NCBI GenBank assembly: GCA_019918135.1
Contig: WBZZ01004691.1
Coordinates: 126,001-190,000 of the forward strand
DNA: 64,000 nucleotides
Direction: 5' to 3'
Source: Paulinella micropora
Lineage: Eukaryota > Cercozoa > Imbricatea > Euglyphida > Paulinellidae
The translations under genes and the position numbers were made by a program. The notes below the pieces were generated by a model. That model saw only the letters and a program-made list of their open reading frames with translations, ran no database searches and had not been told where the DNA came from. Of this stretch, positions 44,313 to 53,933 are shown in pieces (position 1 is the first letter of the stretch; every line of letters begins with the position of its first letter).

Positions 44313-44351
<39 letters not shown>
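44313..44351. repeat. 39-base poly-T run
   Basis: Uninterrupted T, possibly the reverse-strand poly(A) tail of a retrotransposed sequence; no source gene recognised next to it. Confidence 0.9.
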
Positions 44352-44354
<3 letters not shown>

Positions 44355-44653
44355 TAAACGTAGTAAACGGTTGTGTCCATATGCATTTCCAAATGAAAAA
44401 TTACGAACGTCTAGAACGTCCACTGCAAAGTACTGCCTGTTTCTCCCTAATCAAGATATAATATTTCGATACGCGGCGGACAGCAACTATTGCCTAAAAG
44501 CTATTCTACCAGACCCACAGATCCATCCCGACAAATTCTTTGGCGGGGGGTGGGTCTGGTGTCGAGATTATTCATCAAACACTATTGTAAACATAGAAAG
44601 AATCAGTCATTCTGTTCTCTTATTCTGTCTCCCTAGTCTGTGTCCCTATAGTC

Positions 44654-45000
44654 AGTAGTATAGGGTCGCACTTCGGCACACTTTTTCAAGACATACCCCA
44701 CCCCACCACAGAGACACACACCGGCCGGCCCGCAGGGACAAAATGGCAACGGATATTATTCATACATTTCAGTTTCGTAAAATAATAGAAAAAATATCAA
44801 TAACAAATTAAGAAAAAAGAAATCACAGACAACAGTCATCAAAACAGAATTTTTTGAAATAACCACTCCGGCCCACGACAAAATAAAAAGGTAACGGAAA
44901 AATAAAAAGGAAATGAGCCGTGACCGAAACATTGATGACTGATATTTTTTTTGCACGAAAACTGCAAAATAGACCTACAGATTTTCTACTTTGCCGAAAA
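44654..45000. repeat. Probable left terminal region of PLV copy 3
   Basis: Homologous to 4474-4680: AGTAGTATAGGGT, CACTTCG, CACTTTTTCAA, GAGACACAC, CGGCCGGCCCGCAG, AATAAAAAGGAAATGAGCC, TTGATGACTG, CCTACAGATTTTCT in the same order. About 170 bases of extra AT-rich sequence (44760-44880) interrupt it relative to copy 1. Confidence 0.55.
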
Positions 45001-45053
45001 CAAGGCGAAAAGAAGGCCATTTTACCCTTAGCAAAATATATAAAAAGTGATAT

Positions 45054-45519
45054 ATGTCTAATAATTTTGATAATCTTGACAATTTTTCTGATAATTCTGA
45101 TAATGAGAGTATAAGACGAGACAGTAATGACTGGATAAATATTATATAGATAAACAAGAAAGCGTAGTAAATAGACATAAAATAACAGTAAGTAATCAAA
45201 TTGAATTGATAAATGAAAAAATAAAAGAGTTGACAAAAAAGAAAGAAGAACTTGAAGAAAGAGAGGATGCGATAGATGAAAGATTAGCAGCGATAGAAGA
45301 AGAGAAGAACAGAAAAAATAATAATAATAAAATGAAAAGAAAGAGAAAGAGAGAAGAAGAAAGAAAGAGGAGAGGTTGTTAGATAGCTGGTTGCTAGCTA
45401 GGAAGCAACCATTGAATGAAAGAGATGAAACATATGCTAGGAAGTTGATAAGTGATGGTGATAGCTTTGATGATGTGCTTGATAAATATAATAAATATAG
45501 AAATAGGGTTGAGGGGTAA
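45054..45519 (+). pseudogene. Asp/Asn-rich coiled-coil protein, frame-disrupted
   Basis: ATG 45054 (MSNNFDNLDNFSDNSDNESI) stops at 45150. An overlapping frame continues with a long heptad-rich stretch (NQIELINEKIKELTKKKEEL, DAIDERLAAIEEEKNRKN), and a third frame gives the end (RLLDSWLLARKQPLNERDET, YARKLISDGDSFDDVLDKY) to TAA 45517-45519. Reading these as one ~155-residue gene with two indels is the simplest model. It occupies the place of the GIY-YIG gene in copy 1. Function unknown. Confidence 0.45.
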
Positions 45520-45614
45520 AATAGCTGACTATATAAAGTCCTGAGCACGACTTAAAACTACTCCTACATATACATACATAGTTGTCCCTCCTTTGTATGT
45601 ATGTGTAGGTTGCT

Positions 45615-46155
45615 ATGCCTCCCAAGAAGAAGACTGACGAGCCTGCTCCAGCTCCACAGGTAATAATATCTTTTCTTTTTTGTTGTCTCCATTGATTGTT
45701 GTGTATTGTAGGAGCCTGTTGCACCTGCACCTGCACCAGCAGCTGAACAAAGGTAATTTATTTTTGTCTTAATTTTTGTTTCTTATGTTTGTGTTTTTGT
45801 TTTGAAGGAACAGCCTTCAGTGCTTGCAGGGATAACAGAAAAAATGAAGGAAGTCGATTTGTCTGGTGGAGGAAAGAAAAAGAAATTTACTCCGACAAAA
45901 ACTATTAAGTCTTTCTACGTCAGTCCTGGTGAAAACAAATTGGTAATTTCAAAAACCAAGGAAGAGAAGTTTGTAGATATAACAGGGGTTGGTGCAGCAA
46001 GCTCTGTGAAAAATATCAGCACCGGAGACCACGTGTGGGTTGTCTTCTTGACAGACAAAACGAAATGTTTTTCTTTAAGCTTGGCAAATGTTCAAAAATT
46101 TTTTGAAGGCATGCTTGAGCAGATTGAAAAAATAATTCCTGCTCTCATTGAATAA
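45615..46155 (+). CDS. Small Pro/Ala-start protein with two introns, in PLV left arm
   Basis: Exon 1 45615-45659 (MPPKKKTDEPAPAPQ), intron 45660-45711 (CACAG|GTAATA...TTGTAG|GAG), exon 2 45712-45752 (EPVAPAPAPAAEQ), intron 45753-45807 (AAAG|GTAATT...TTGAAG|GAA), exon 3 45808-46155. Exon 3 encodes about 115 residues: TPTKTIKSFYVSPGENKLVI, KFVDITGVG, STGDHVWVVFLTDKTKCFSL and a helical end. Exon 1 to exon 2 is in phase; exon 2 (41 bases) to exon 3 is out by one base, so a small lesion or a misread base is likely. The strand-rich middle may be a small beta domain. Unrecognised. Tail-to-tail with the integrase, 35 bases apart. Confidence 0.55.
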
Positions 46156-46190
46156 AAAAAATAAATGATGAATTTTGTCATTTATCTTTA

Positions 46191-47185
46191 TTACAAATCA
46201 AGTATATCTTTTTTCTTCTTAATCCGGGCACTACTACGGATATTCTCCGGTTTTATATCTAATGATTTTAATAAGTGGCCTGTCTTCTTTTCCTTAGTTG
46301 CTTCCTTTACTTTGTCGGCTAGTTGAGGTTTAACTTCGTCCGGTTGTTCTTCCATTTTAGATTTTAATAGCTGTTGAGGACTTGCTATTTCATCCGAATT
46401 TAAAATCAACTTAAAACCTTTCGGGCCTTTGACTGTATATACTTTTTTTGAATACTGAACATCACCTTTACTAAAAACGGTTCGTTCTAGTTCTTTTCTA
46501 ACGGTTGAGCCCTTAGGAAATTTATTAATAAGACCGGCTCTATATATTTCTTGGTCATTTTTCTTTTTACCCTCATAGACTTCCATAGGTGTAGCTTTTA
46601 TTGTATTATGATATGTATTATTATAATTTTCAACAATTTCATTAATGTAAGGAACCCAAATAAAATTATCATTAACTTCCCACATAAAATTTAAATCATT
46701 CCTTATTGTTCTAATAAATCTATCTACTATTCCCATAGTTCGGTGGTCACCTACTTCATTTGTTGCGTGTTCTATCTCGTTCTCTTTGAAGTATTCGGCG
46801 ACTTGTCCTTTATATTCACCGCCGTTGTCAGACGTAATTCTTTTAGGTTTAGGCATTTTCTTTCATCCTTCTAATACTTCCCCTGTTGCCTTATTTTTGA
46901 TCGGTTTAATCCAAGCACGACGAGAATAAACATCAATCATTACTAAACCAAAATTGTAGTTTTTGTTTCCTTTCTTAGTAGCTATTTTAGACATATCCAT
47001 AAGGTCAATAAACACTTGGCTTAATGGTTCAGGCTCAGGGGCTAGTATAGTATTCCATTTTTTAGGTATTTAGATTGATGGTGTATTTCAGAAGCCTCTT
47101 CAATTTTCTGTTGTTCAAGCTCTTCTTCATTTTTACCTGGAGAGTCTTCCAGTTGCGAGTTAGCGGTTGTATGCTCATGGTCCCT
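46191..47185 (-). pseudogene. PLV rve-family integrase, copy 3
   Basis: The best preserved 3' half: 221 open codons from SDNGGEYKGQ through GIVDRFIRTIRNDLNFMW, NNTYHNTIKATPMEVYEGKK, to a Lys-rich tail ending IKKKKDILDL. Lesions found by alignment to copies 1 and 2: the start codon equivalent to copy 2's ATG reads AGG (47183-47185), one base is lost near 47068, and TTA has become TGA just upstream of 46862. The catalytic positions are IDVYSR (Asp), SDNG (Asp) and VDRF, where the usual Glu of the DDE triad is Asp in all three copies. No chromodomain is evident in the tail. Confidence 0.85.
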
Positions 47186-47268
47186 TGCTATATGCGACTT
47201 AAATAGAAAGGTAGTTTATCACAATATATAGAAGAGTAAATGATAAGTCGTGCATAAAGTTATATATT

Positions 47269-47288
47269 GAAACTTTTTCAAAAGTTTC
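47269..47288. promoter_or_regulatory. GAAACTTTT..AAAAGTTTC hairpin
   Basis: A 20-base inverted repeat at the 3' end of the charged-protein gene; same sequence class as hairpins at 52232-52251 and 57634-57653. Likely a transcript-end signal. Confidence 0.5.
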
Positions 47289-47829
47289 AAAACTTTAAAA
47301 ATATCTTAGATGTATCATTATTTTCTTTTTTTGACTTCTCTGGTTGTCCCGCATAAACATTGACATGAACACGGCTAGACTTCTTACCACCCTTCTTAGG
47401 CTTGGGCTCTTCCTCTTCTTCCTCACTCTCGCTTTCGTCCTCACTCTCTTCTTCCACTTTCTTTTTTACCACTTTTTTCGCCTTCTTCTGTTTAGTCTTA
47501 AGTTTCATCTTTGATATTTTATCCGCAATGAGGTAAACGAAATCGTGTTCAACCTCTTCTTCGCTTTCACTACTCTCCTCAATCGGCTCACCGTACGCTT
47601 CTGCGAGCGTAGCTCGGCAGTCCCGCCCATCAATCATATCTTTCGCCAACTGCTTCTTAGTAATGTGGTCCATCTTTTCGTCGTTAGTCATTTCTTTTGC
47701 ATTCTTAGCTTCTTCCTCCGCTAGTAATTCCTTAGCCCTCTCAAACTTTCTCTGCCTCGCATACTGTTTCTTCATTACAGTCGCTTTTTCAAGGTTCTTT
47801 ATGGCAATCTCTCTATTACCTCTTGGCAT
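47287..47829 (-). CDS. Charged PLV protein, intact
   Basis: 180 codons, ATG 47829. The N-terminal half is helical and basic (MPRGNREIAIKNLEKATVMK, FERAKELLAEEEAKNAKEM), followed by DHITKKQLAKDMIDG. The C-terminal half has Ser/Glu repeats, KLKTKQKKAKKVVKK and a Lys-rich patch, then HVNVYAGQ. The charge pattern suggests a DNA- or protein-scaffolding role, but no domain is recognised. Divergent from the spike gene with about 70 bases between starts, which must hold both promoters; the same pairing exists in copy 2, so the arrangement is ancestral. One of few undamaged PLV genes here. Confidence 0.7.
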   Translation of the reverse strand: MPRGNREIAIKNLEKATVMKKQYARQRKFERAKELLAEEEAKNAKEMTNDEKMDHITKKQLAKDMIDGRDCRATLAEAYGEPIEESSESEEEVEHDFVYLIADKISKMKLKTKQKKAKKVVKKKVEEESEDESESEEEEEEPKPKKGGKKSSRVHVNVYAGQPEKSKKENNDTSKIFLKF

Positions 47830-47900
47830 TGTTTGTTTCGGTTGTATATCTAACCAAAATTTTTTTTAAATCGGATTAATTATTATCCAATATATATAAT

Positions 47901-50900
47901 ATGTCACAATATAAATCGCTCTTAGGCCTTAATGAGTTAGCTGTTGATAGTCTTAATATACTTAATTTAGACCTTACCAACACTAATATTATTAGCTTAA
48001 ACACAGATAGGGTGCCAGAAGATGCCGACCCCGTAAACCTTTATTATACTGACGGCCGATTTGATACACGACTGGCTACCAAAAGCACAGATGACATTAA
48101 AGAACGAAAAAATCTATACTATACAGAGCAACGAGTTAGGGACAACGACGAGGTTAAAGCTTCAACTCAACACCGCTCGACTACAAGTAGATACAAACAC
48201 ATCCGCACCGGTGGTCGGTCAATACTTAACTTACAACAATGTAGACTGCAAATGGAGGAATACCGCCCTCGGGTCAATTGACACACTCTCTGATGTAGTC
48301 ATAACGGCACCAATAGCGATGAATAGCTATCTAACATATAATTCAATAAACTTGGTAAATAAAACTTTTCCGATAAATGTTGATGACTTTGGCAACATTA
48401 GTATGGGGAGGAAGAATATAACAGGAGTTAATTTACTAAATACCAAAGATGTTGATGAATGGATATTTGAGCATAATGATAATAATGATAAAGTTTCAGC
48501 AGCTGGAAGTATAGATAGCCACAGCGATGTGACGATAACAGGCTTCCCAGCAGATAATCAACTACTTATTTATAGCACAGGACAATGGAGAAACACTACA
48601 CCACCCTTTCTTAGATTAGACGACACTGCTAGTATGACGGGAGGACTAAATATGGGAGGTTATGCTATTTCAGGGGCTTCTACATATAATGGAATTAATC
48701 TCGCTAATCTCGCAGTTGATGGTTCGGTGGTTAAACTAACAGGAGACCAAACCATAGCAGGAATTAAAACATTTAGCAGTATAATAAATGCGAGTGCGGG
48801 GATTGATATGAAAAGCCAAAGCATAACAAATGTAAATCTTGTTGATGGTGTGGATGTTTCAGTTCTTGATACTTCGGTGGTTAAACTAACAGGAGACCAA
48901 ACCATAGCAGGAAATAAAAAATTTACATCAACTTTAGAAGTAAGTGGTTCATCCAATCCTACTACTTTTGATGGTATTGGGATAGCCTTTGATACAAAAA
49001 TAGGAATGATTGCAGCACAAAAAATAGCAACAGCGACTTGGTATCCGATACAAATAACTGGTTCGTATGTAGAGTTATATTCAGGTAATACTTTAATTAT
49101 AACCGCAACTGGAACAACATTAAGTTTGAATAACAACAAAATAACAAACTTAGCCGACCCTTCCGCTTCAACAGATGGAGCAAATAAAAGTTATGTTGAT
49201 ACAAAAGACGGGCAAAATGTGAAACTAACAGGAAACCAAACCATAGCAGGAATTAAGACATATAGCAGTGGTGTTGAAATAACTGGAAATTCAATAAATT
49301 CAACAACAAAGGGAACATTCATTGTTTTCAATTATACCAGTAATATCGGGTCAATTGCTAGTTTGGATATGAAAACTGCAACATATTACAACTTTGAAAT
49401 TTCTGCGAAAAAAATAAGTTTTATTATTGATGGAACGATTGTTTCGTGGTTTAATGCTACTGGCTTAGATTGTAATAGTAGGATTGTTAATCTAGGAGCA
49501 CCACAAAATGCGAATGAAGCGGTAAGTAGGCAATATCTGGATGACAATTGTGTGAAACTAACAACAGACCAAACCATAACAGGAAGTAAAACATTCAACG
49601 GGACGAGCACTGTGATAAAATATCTAACTCTAACACAAACGGCTGATTTTAATAATCAAGAAATCATTAATGATGGAAATATAACATAATGGGGCGAGGA
49701 TATTAAACCAAAATGGAGGAGATATATTCTCTTCACAGACATCAGGTGATTATCAATATTGTTTATTTACTCTAAATACTGCTACAAGTGGAACCGCGAA
49801 CCAAAGAGGTTATGTATTCACGAATGTAGCATTTGATGTAAAAGGGGCGGGACTTTATATTTCAAAACTTTTGGACAATAAAAGTGCTTCATCTGACATT
49901 GTCCGTTTTAACAATGCCGGTGGTATGCGATTTTACGGGGACTTAGATATGAATTCAAACAGCATAACAAGTGCTGGAACAATTACTTCAACCGCAGGAA
50001 TAACTACGACAACATTAACAACGAGCGACGAAATAACAACAGCATCAGGTAAAGCCAATAATCATAGGCAATACAACGAAAGGCACAGGGGCGACAGGAG
50101 GCTTAGAGTTGTATGGAACGACGAACAACATTGCGGGACCGCATATACAGGCAATAACGACGGCAGACATCTATCCAGTTTTTCAAAATCTCAACTGGTC
50201 ACACGACAACATATCCTTAAACTTTGATTCTTATTGGGATGGCGCTAACTGGAAATCAAGTAATGCTTGTTCAAATTTCCAAATATCAAAAGGAAACAAT
50301 AAACTCGCTTTTAGCTACAAATCAGGAATAGCAGCAGGAAGCAATATAACATGGTCTGAGGCGATGAATATAAGCACAACAGGACTAATAACGGCAAATG
50401 CGGGTATATCTACAACCACGTTAACAACAAGTGGCTTACTAACTGCAAATGCGGGGATTACATACACTGGCACACTAACGTCAGTAACGAATGCCAGTGG
50501 GGCGAAAATAGGAATTCAGGGACTAACAGACGGAACAAATGCAAAAGGAATATTTCTATGGGATACCACCAATACAAGTTGGGGAATCTATGCGGCATCT
50601 GGTGGAGCTGGAAACACTAGAAGTTTGGCAAATGCTTTGGCTGTTTCAGGAAATGATTTTAGTTCATATAGTTTTCGTTTTAAAACTGCTAATGATGCTA
50701 CGATGGGTTTTATATGGGAGAATTCAGGGGAGCAACTATTAATGTGATTGAATGGCGCAAACGGAACTTTATGGACAAAAGGATTAATAACTGCTAGTGC
50801 GGGAATTACATATTCTGGGTTGCTAACGACCACAACTAATAATGGAGCGAAAATAGGAATTCAAGGACAAACAGACGGGACGAATGCGAGAGGAATATTT

Positions 50901-51555
50901 GTATGGGATACTGCTGATCCAAACTGGGGGATTTATATGTCTCAGTCTGGAGCAAATAAATCATTAAGTGGAGGAACAGCACCAGCAGGAGGAGTAGGCG
51001 GAGGATTAATTTCTTATGCTATTAGATTTAGAGTGAATAATTCTTCAACGAGTGGGTTCATATGGGAGAATAGTTCAAATACTGCTTTAATGTCTTTGAA
51101 AGCAAGCGATAGACAATTATGGGTATTGTCTAATCGAATTCAATATTCAGACAGGAGAAAAAAAAGAAGATATAAAGGAATGCTTAGGCTTAGATTTTAT
51201 TAATAAGTTAAATCCAGTCTGCTATCGTATGATTGACGATAAAAAAAATGTAGGACTGGCTTAATAGCACAGCATACTAACAGAAATGAATATGCTAGAT
51301 TTTGGCGGTTTTATAAAAGAAACCATTATGGTTCCGTGTCCAAAGCAAAGAAAAGAATGCGAATTGAAAGGTGTGAGTGTTAATCCAGAATATGTTAAAT
51401 GTGTTGATAGTGGTGATGTCGGTTATGGTATAGGTTATTCAGAGTTTATCGCCCCTTTAATTAAGGCCGTTCAACAATTATCAGAAAAGGTGATTTATTT
51501 AGAAAAAGAAAGTGAAAATCTTATGAATATACTACAAGACCAAACCAACCAATAA
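47901..51555 (+). pseudogene. PLV spike/fibre protein with S74-type C-terminal chaperone, copy 3
   Basis: ATG 47901. Order: N-terminal anchor (LLGLNELAVDSLNILNLDLT), one NLYYTDGRFDTRLATKS fibre motif, then a long region of Thr/Gly/Asn-rich repeats with VKLTGDQTIAGIKTFSS-type units (48700-49650), paired beta-fold repeats (GAKIGIQGLTDGTNAKGIFL at about 50500 and again at 50850) and a C-terminus SDRRKK/DIKECLGLDFINKLNPVC ... GYGIGYSEFIAPLIKAVQQL, the Peptidase S74 intramolecular chaperone signature. Breaks: shift near 48180, shift near 49690, shift near 50055, in-frame TGA 50745-50747, shift near 51167, stop near 51262. Intact length about 1,200 residues. S74 domains fold and then cleave trimeric fibres, so this was probably the receptor-binding appendage. 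Confidence 0.8.
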
Positions 51556-51653
51556 GCAGAAATCCGAGCAGTCGTTTTCCCGTGAGGACAAGCCCTTACA
51601 AACCCAATATAGTTTTTGAGATCGTAAGTGGTTTTTGAAAAAAAGCACTGACA

Positions 51654-51995
51654 ATGCCCCCTAAATTACACCCTCCACCACCAATCATAGAAGTAGATGG
51701 CGACCTCACACCAGAGTTGAAGAACCGTGTGCTAGATGTCCAAATTAAGCAGGAAGAAAAAAAATTAGACCACGAATACGAGGACAGCTGGGATTGCTGT
51801 TTGACTAAGCAAAAAACTGACAGCCGACTTATCAAATACTTATTTCAAATGGGTATCATTATTGCTATTATAACCCTTTGTATCGTGAGGCTGTCTGAAA
51901 AGAACTTGCCGTGTGAGGTTGCTAACACTTATGTAGGTATTTTAACACTATTGATTGGCATCTGCCTTCCATCACCTTCTTCAAGTAAGAAATGA
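51654..51995 (+). CDS. Small two-TM PLV membrane protein
   Basis: 113 codons, intact. A Pro-rich start (MPPKLHPPPPIIEVDGD), a charged helix, then two hydrophobic segments: MGIIIAIITLCIVRL (residues about 69-83) and YVGILTLLIGICLP (about 93-106). A lone Cys pair (WDCC) precedes the first. Membrane proteins of this size are common in PLVs and virophages, but I cannot assign a role (virion inner membrane or lysis both possible). Confidence 0.6.
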   Translation: MPPKLHPPPPIIEVDGDLTPELKNRVLDVQIKQEEKKLDHEYEDSWDCCLTKQKTDSRLIKYLFQMGIIIAIITLCIVRLSEKNLPCEVANTYVGILTLLIGICLPSPSSSKK

Positions 51996-52144
51996 ATGTA
52001 CCTGAGTTTTATACCAAGAGCTATCACCAGCACAGATTAGCGGGATAGCTTCATCAAAACTAACACACCAATCACTCATAGGCTTATACACACATTTAAA
52101 TTTAGTTTCTATTCCTTTTTGAATACAATAAATACAACTTTCAT
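51981..52144 (-). pseudogene. Short Cys-containing ORF, one-base loss at start
   Basis: Minus-strand ATG 52144 is followed, after one missing base in the A run, by SCIYCIQKG, KFKCVYKPMSDWCVSFDEAI and a TGA at 51981-51983 (about 54 codons). The C-x2-C and C...W-C pattern hints at a small zinc-binding protein. It overlaps the end of the membrane-protein gene by 15 bases. The 52000-52230 interval has no other gene. Confidence 0.35.
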
Positions 52145-52231
52145 TTTTTTAAACACTTACCCGTGAATAGAAATCGCAGGCGGTCTGAGCAGAAATATTA
52201 ATTAATAAAAAGTTTATAAATGTAAATATAG

Positions 52232-52289
52232 GAAACTTTTGAAAAAGTTTCATCAAAACCATTGGAGGTGCGGAGGTGAAATCTCCGCA
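52232..52289 (+). promoter_or_regulatory. Two hairpins immediately upstream of ATG 52290
   Basis: GAAACTTTTGAAAAAGTTTC at 52232-52251, followed by ATCAAAACC, and GCGGAGGTGAAATCTCCGC at 52270-52288, whose last base is one base from the start codon. Confidence 0.6.
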
Positions 52290-52664
52290 ATGGACTATAA
52301 ATACCAAAAGATTATTTTTCTGAGTAATGATTTTCCAGGCGGGGCTAATGGTAGCAAGACATTTGACAAAACCATTAAATTGAACTTTACACCGACTAGA
52401 ATGAATGTTAAGTTTATACACTATATGAATGACGTGACGGAGACGAAAACAAAAATCCTTTATATGGACCGCATCGGTATTATCGGCACATTCGCCGACA
52501 GCAACACAGCAAATATTTCCAATCTTAGCTACAACTTAGGTATTATTAATTGGACCGATGGACAATACACTTTTAAAGTGCTTAAAACAGACAATGGCAG
52601 TATTGAGACTGACCAACTAGCTGGAAGAATTGTTATTTGTTTAGAATTTTTGACGAAAATATAG
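52290..52664 (+). CDS. Unknown PLV protein
   Basis: 124 codons from ATG 52290 (chosen because the hairpin occupies the upstream in-frame codons). Strand-rich: YQKIIFLSNDFPGG, TIKLNFTPTRMNVKFIHYMN, KILYMDRIGIIGTF, YTFKVLKTDNGS and a hydrophobic end RIVICLEFL. Predicted all-beta, single domain, so a minor structural protein is plausible. Two bases before the ATPase start, suggesting co-transcription. No family recognised; intact. Confidence 0.6.
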   Translation: MDYKYQKIIFLSNDFPGGANGSKTFDKTIKLNFTPTRMNVKFIHYMNDVTETKTKILYMDRIGIIGTFADSNTANISNLSYNLGIINWTDGQYTFKVLKTDNGSIETDQLAGRIVICLEFLTKI

Positions 52665-52666
52665 TG

Positions 52667-53483
52667 ATGGAGAAAATTAATGGTATACGAGTTAGACCAG
52701 TTAAGCAAAACGGAGATGGTGACAAGTTGGCTAAAGGACATAAGTTATTTGATGAACCGTATGCCGATATTTTTCTTCTTGCTCGCAAAAAGAGTGGCAA
52801 GACGACCGCACTTTTCGAAATCTTGAAACAAACGACCGACAAAAAGACGCGTATTGTTATTATTGCCAGCACAATACTCAAGGACCACATCTACAAAGAA
52901 ATGGTGAAGCACTTCAAGAAGAAGGGAAACCCGATGGCGATATATACATATTTGAAAACGGACGGATACAGTGTGATTGATTACGAGTTAGACAAGCTCA
53001 ACAAAACCGATGAAGAGCAAGAAGAAGGCGAGATTTTACAGGAGGAGGAAGTAGAAAAGCCGAAGTTTCTTTATTTTGGTAAAGAGGATGAAAAGAAAAA
53101 GCAAAATTCCCCCGCTGAGAGACCGAGCAAATACATTACACCAGAAGTCGTGTTCGTGCTAGATGATTTGGGTAGCGGGTTGAGAGATAAGTCTGTGAGC
53201 GACCTGTTGAAAAAAAATAGACACTACAAGTCAAAGGTGATTATGAGTTCGCAGTATCTTAACGACTTACGACCTGAGGGGATTAAACAGCTGGACTATT
53301 TATTAATCTTTCCAGGTCAGAGTGTTGATAAAATTGAACTCGTATAAACATTTAGACCTCTGATATGATTTAGACTACTTCATTGAAAAATATCACGAGG
53401 CGACCAAGGAACGGTTTAACTTTTTGTATGTGGATGCGGTATCGGACGAGCTGAGGCAAAATTTCAACTATCGCTTGCGATAG
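52667..53483 (+). pseudogene. FtsK/HerA-type genome-packaging ATPase, C-terminus frameshifted
   Basis: ATG 52667. Walker A is FLLARKKSGKTTALFE (ARKKSGKTT; the usual first Gly is Ala), Walker B is EVVFVLDDLGSG, followed by a sensor-like VIMSSQYLNDLRPEGIKQ and LLIFPGQS. A long Glu-rich insert lies between the motifs. The frame stops at 53347, but other frames continue YKHLDL and then YDLDYFIEKYHEATKERFNF to TAG 53481-53483, as in PLV/virophage ATPases. Two indels near 53345-53370 explain it. Full length about 270 residues. It would pump DNA into the capsid. The core domain is still open; only the tail is broken. Confidence 0.85.
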
Positions 53484-53506
53484 TCAATTGTCCCGCTTGC
53501 GGGACT
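53465..53506 (+). terminator. Paired hairpins after the ATPase gene
   Basis: ACTATCGCTTGCGATAGT overlaps the stop codon, and GTCCCGCTTGCGGGAC follows. Similar short GC hairpins follow the capsid gene (57508-57528) and the 58951 gene. Confidence 0.55.
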
Positions 53507-53566
53507 AATTTCAACAAAAGGTTTTTGTGATTTTTAGTATTTTTTTTTTTTTAGAACTATATATAC

Positions 53567-53868
53567 ATGCCAACATCTCCAGTTATTATCAGTAGTCCAT
53601 CAGGTTACAATATCAGCTACAATCCTTCAATGCCACAAGCAGGAGGAAGAAAGAAGAAGGGAAAAAAGAAACAAACAGGAGGCAAAGTAAATTGGGCGAA
53701 GGTAGGAAAAGCGATAGTGGATGCTAATAGGTTTATCAAGAAAAATCAATTGATTTCAAGGGGTGCTACTTTTCTTAGCGATGTCGGCCTTATGCGGACC
53801 GTGTAGCAAAGGCTGCGATTAAGCAAGGGTACGGCAAGCAACGAGGAGGAGCCGTTAAATTTCGTTAA
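53567..53868 (+). pseudogene. Basic virion-associated peptide, one frameshift
   Basis: ATG 53567. A Gly/Lys-rich patch (AGGRKKKGKKKQTGGK, residues 26-41) and an amphipathic helix (VNWAKVGKAIVDANRFIKKN) precede LISRGATFLSDVGL. Two extra bases or one missing base near 53790 shift the frame; the other frame gives PYADRVAKAAIKQGYGKQRG and ends GAVKFR at TAA 53866-53868. The restored size is about 100 residues. A basic Gly-rich head plus amphipathic helix resembles adenovirus-type core/lytic peptides and similar PLV proteins that condense DNA or perturb membranes; that role is inferred. Confidence 0.6.
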
Positions 53869-53933
53869 ACCCCGCGGGTAGGTTCAAATGTAAAATCTTA
53901 TATTAATTTTTTTTACTCAATATAATAGTAGTA

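Noticed and set aside
44823-45548. 241-codon minus-strand Leu/Ser/Phe frame
   Set aside because: Antisense of the coiled-coil gene (Glu/Lys codons read backward give Leu/Phe/Ser); no start context or domain.
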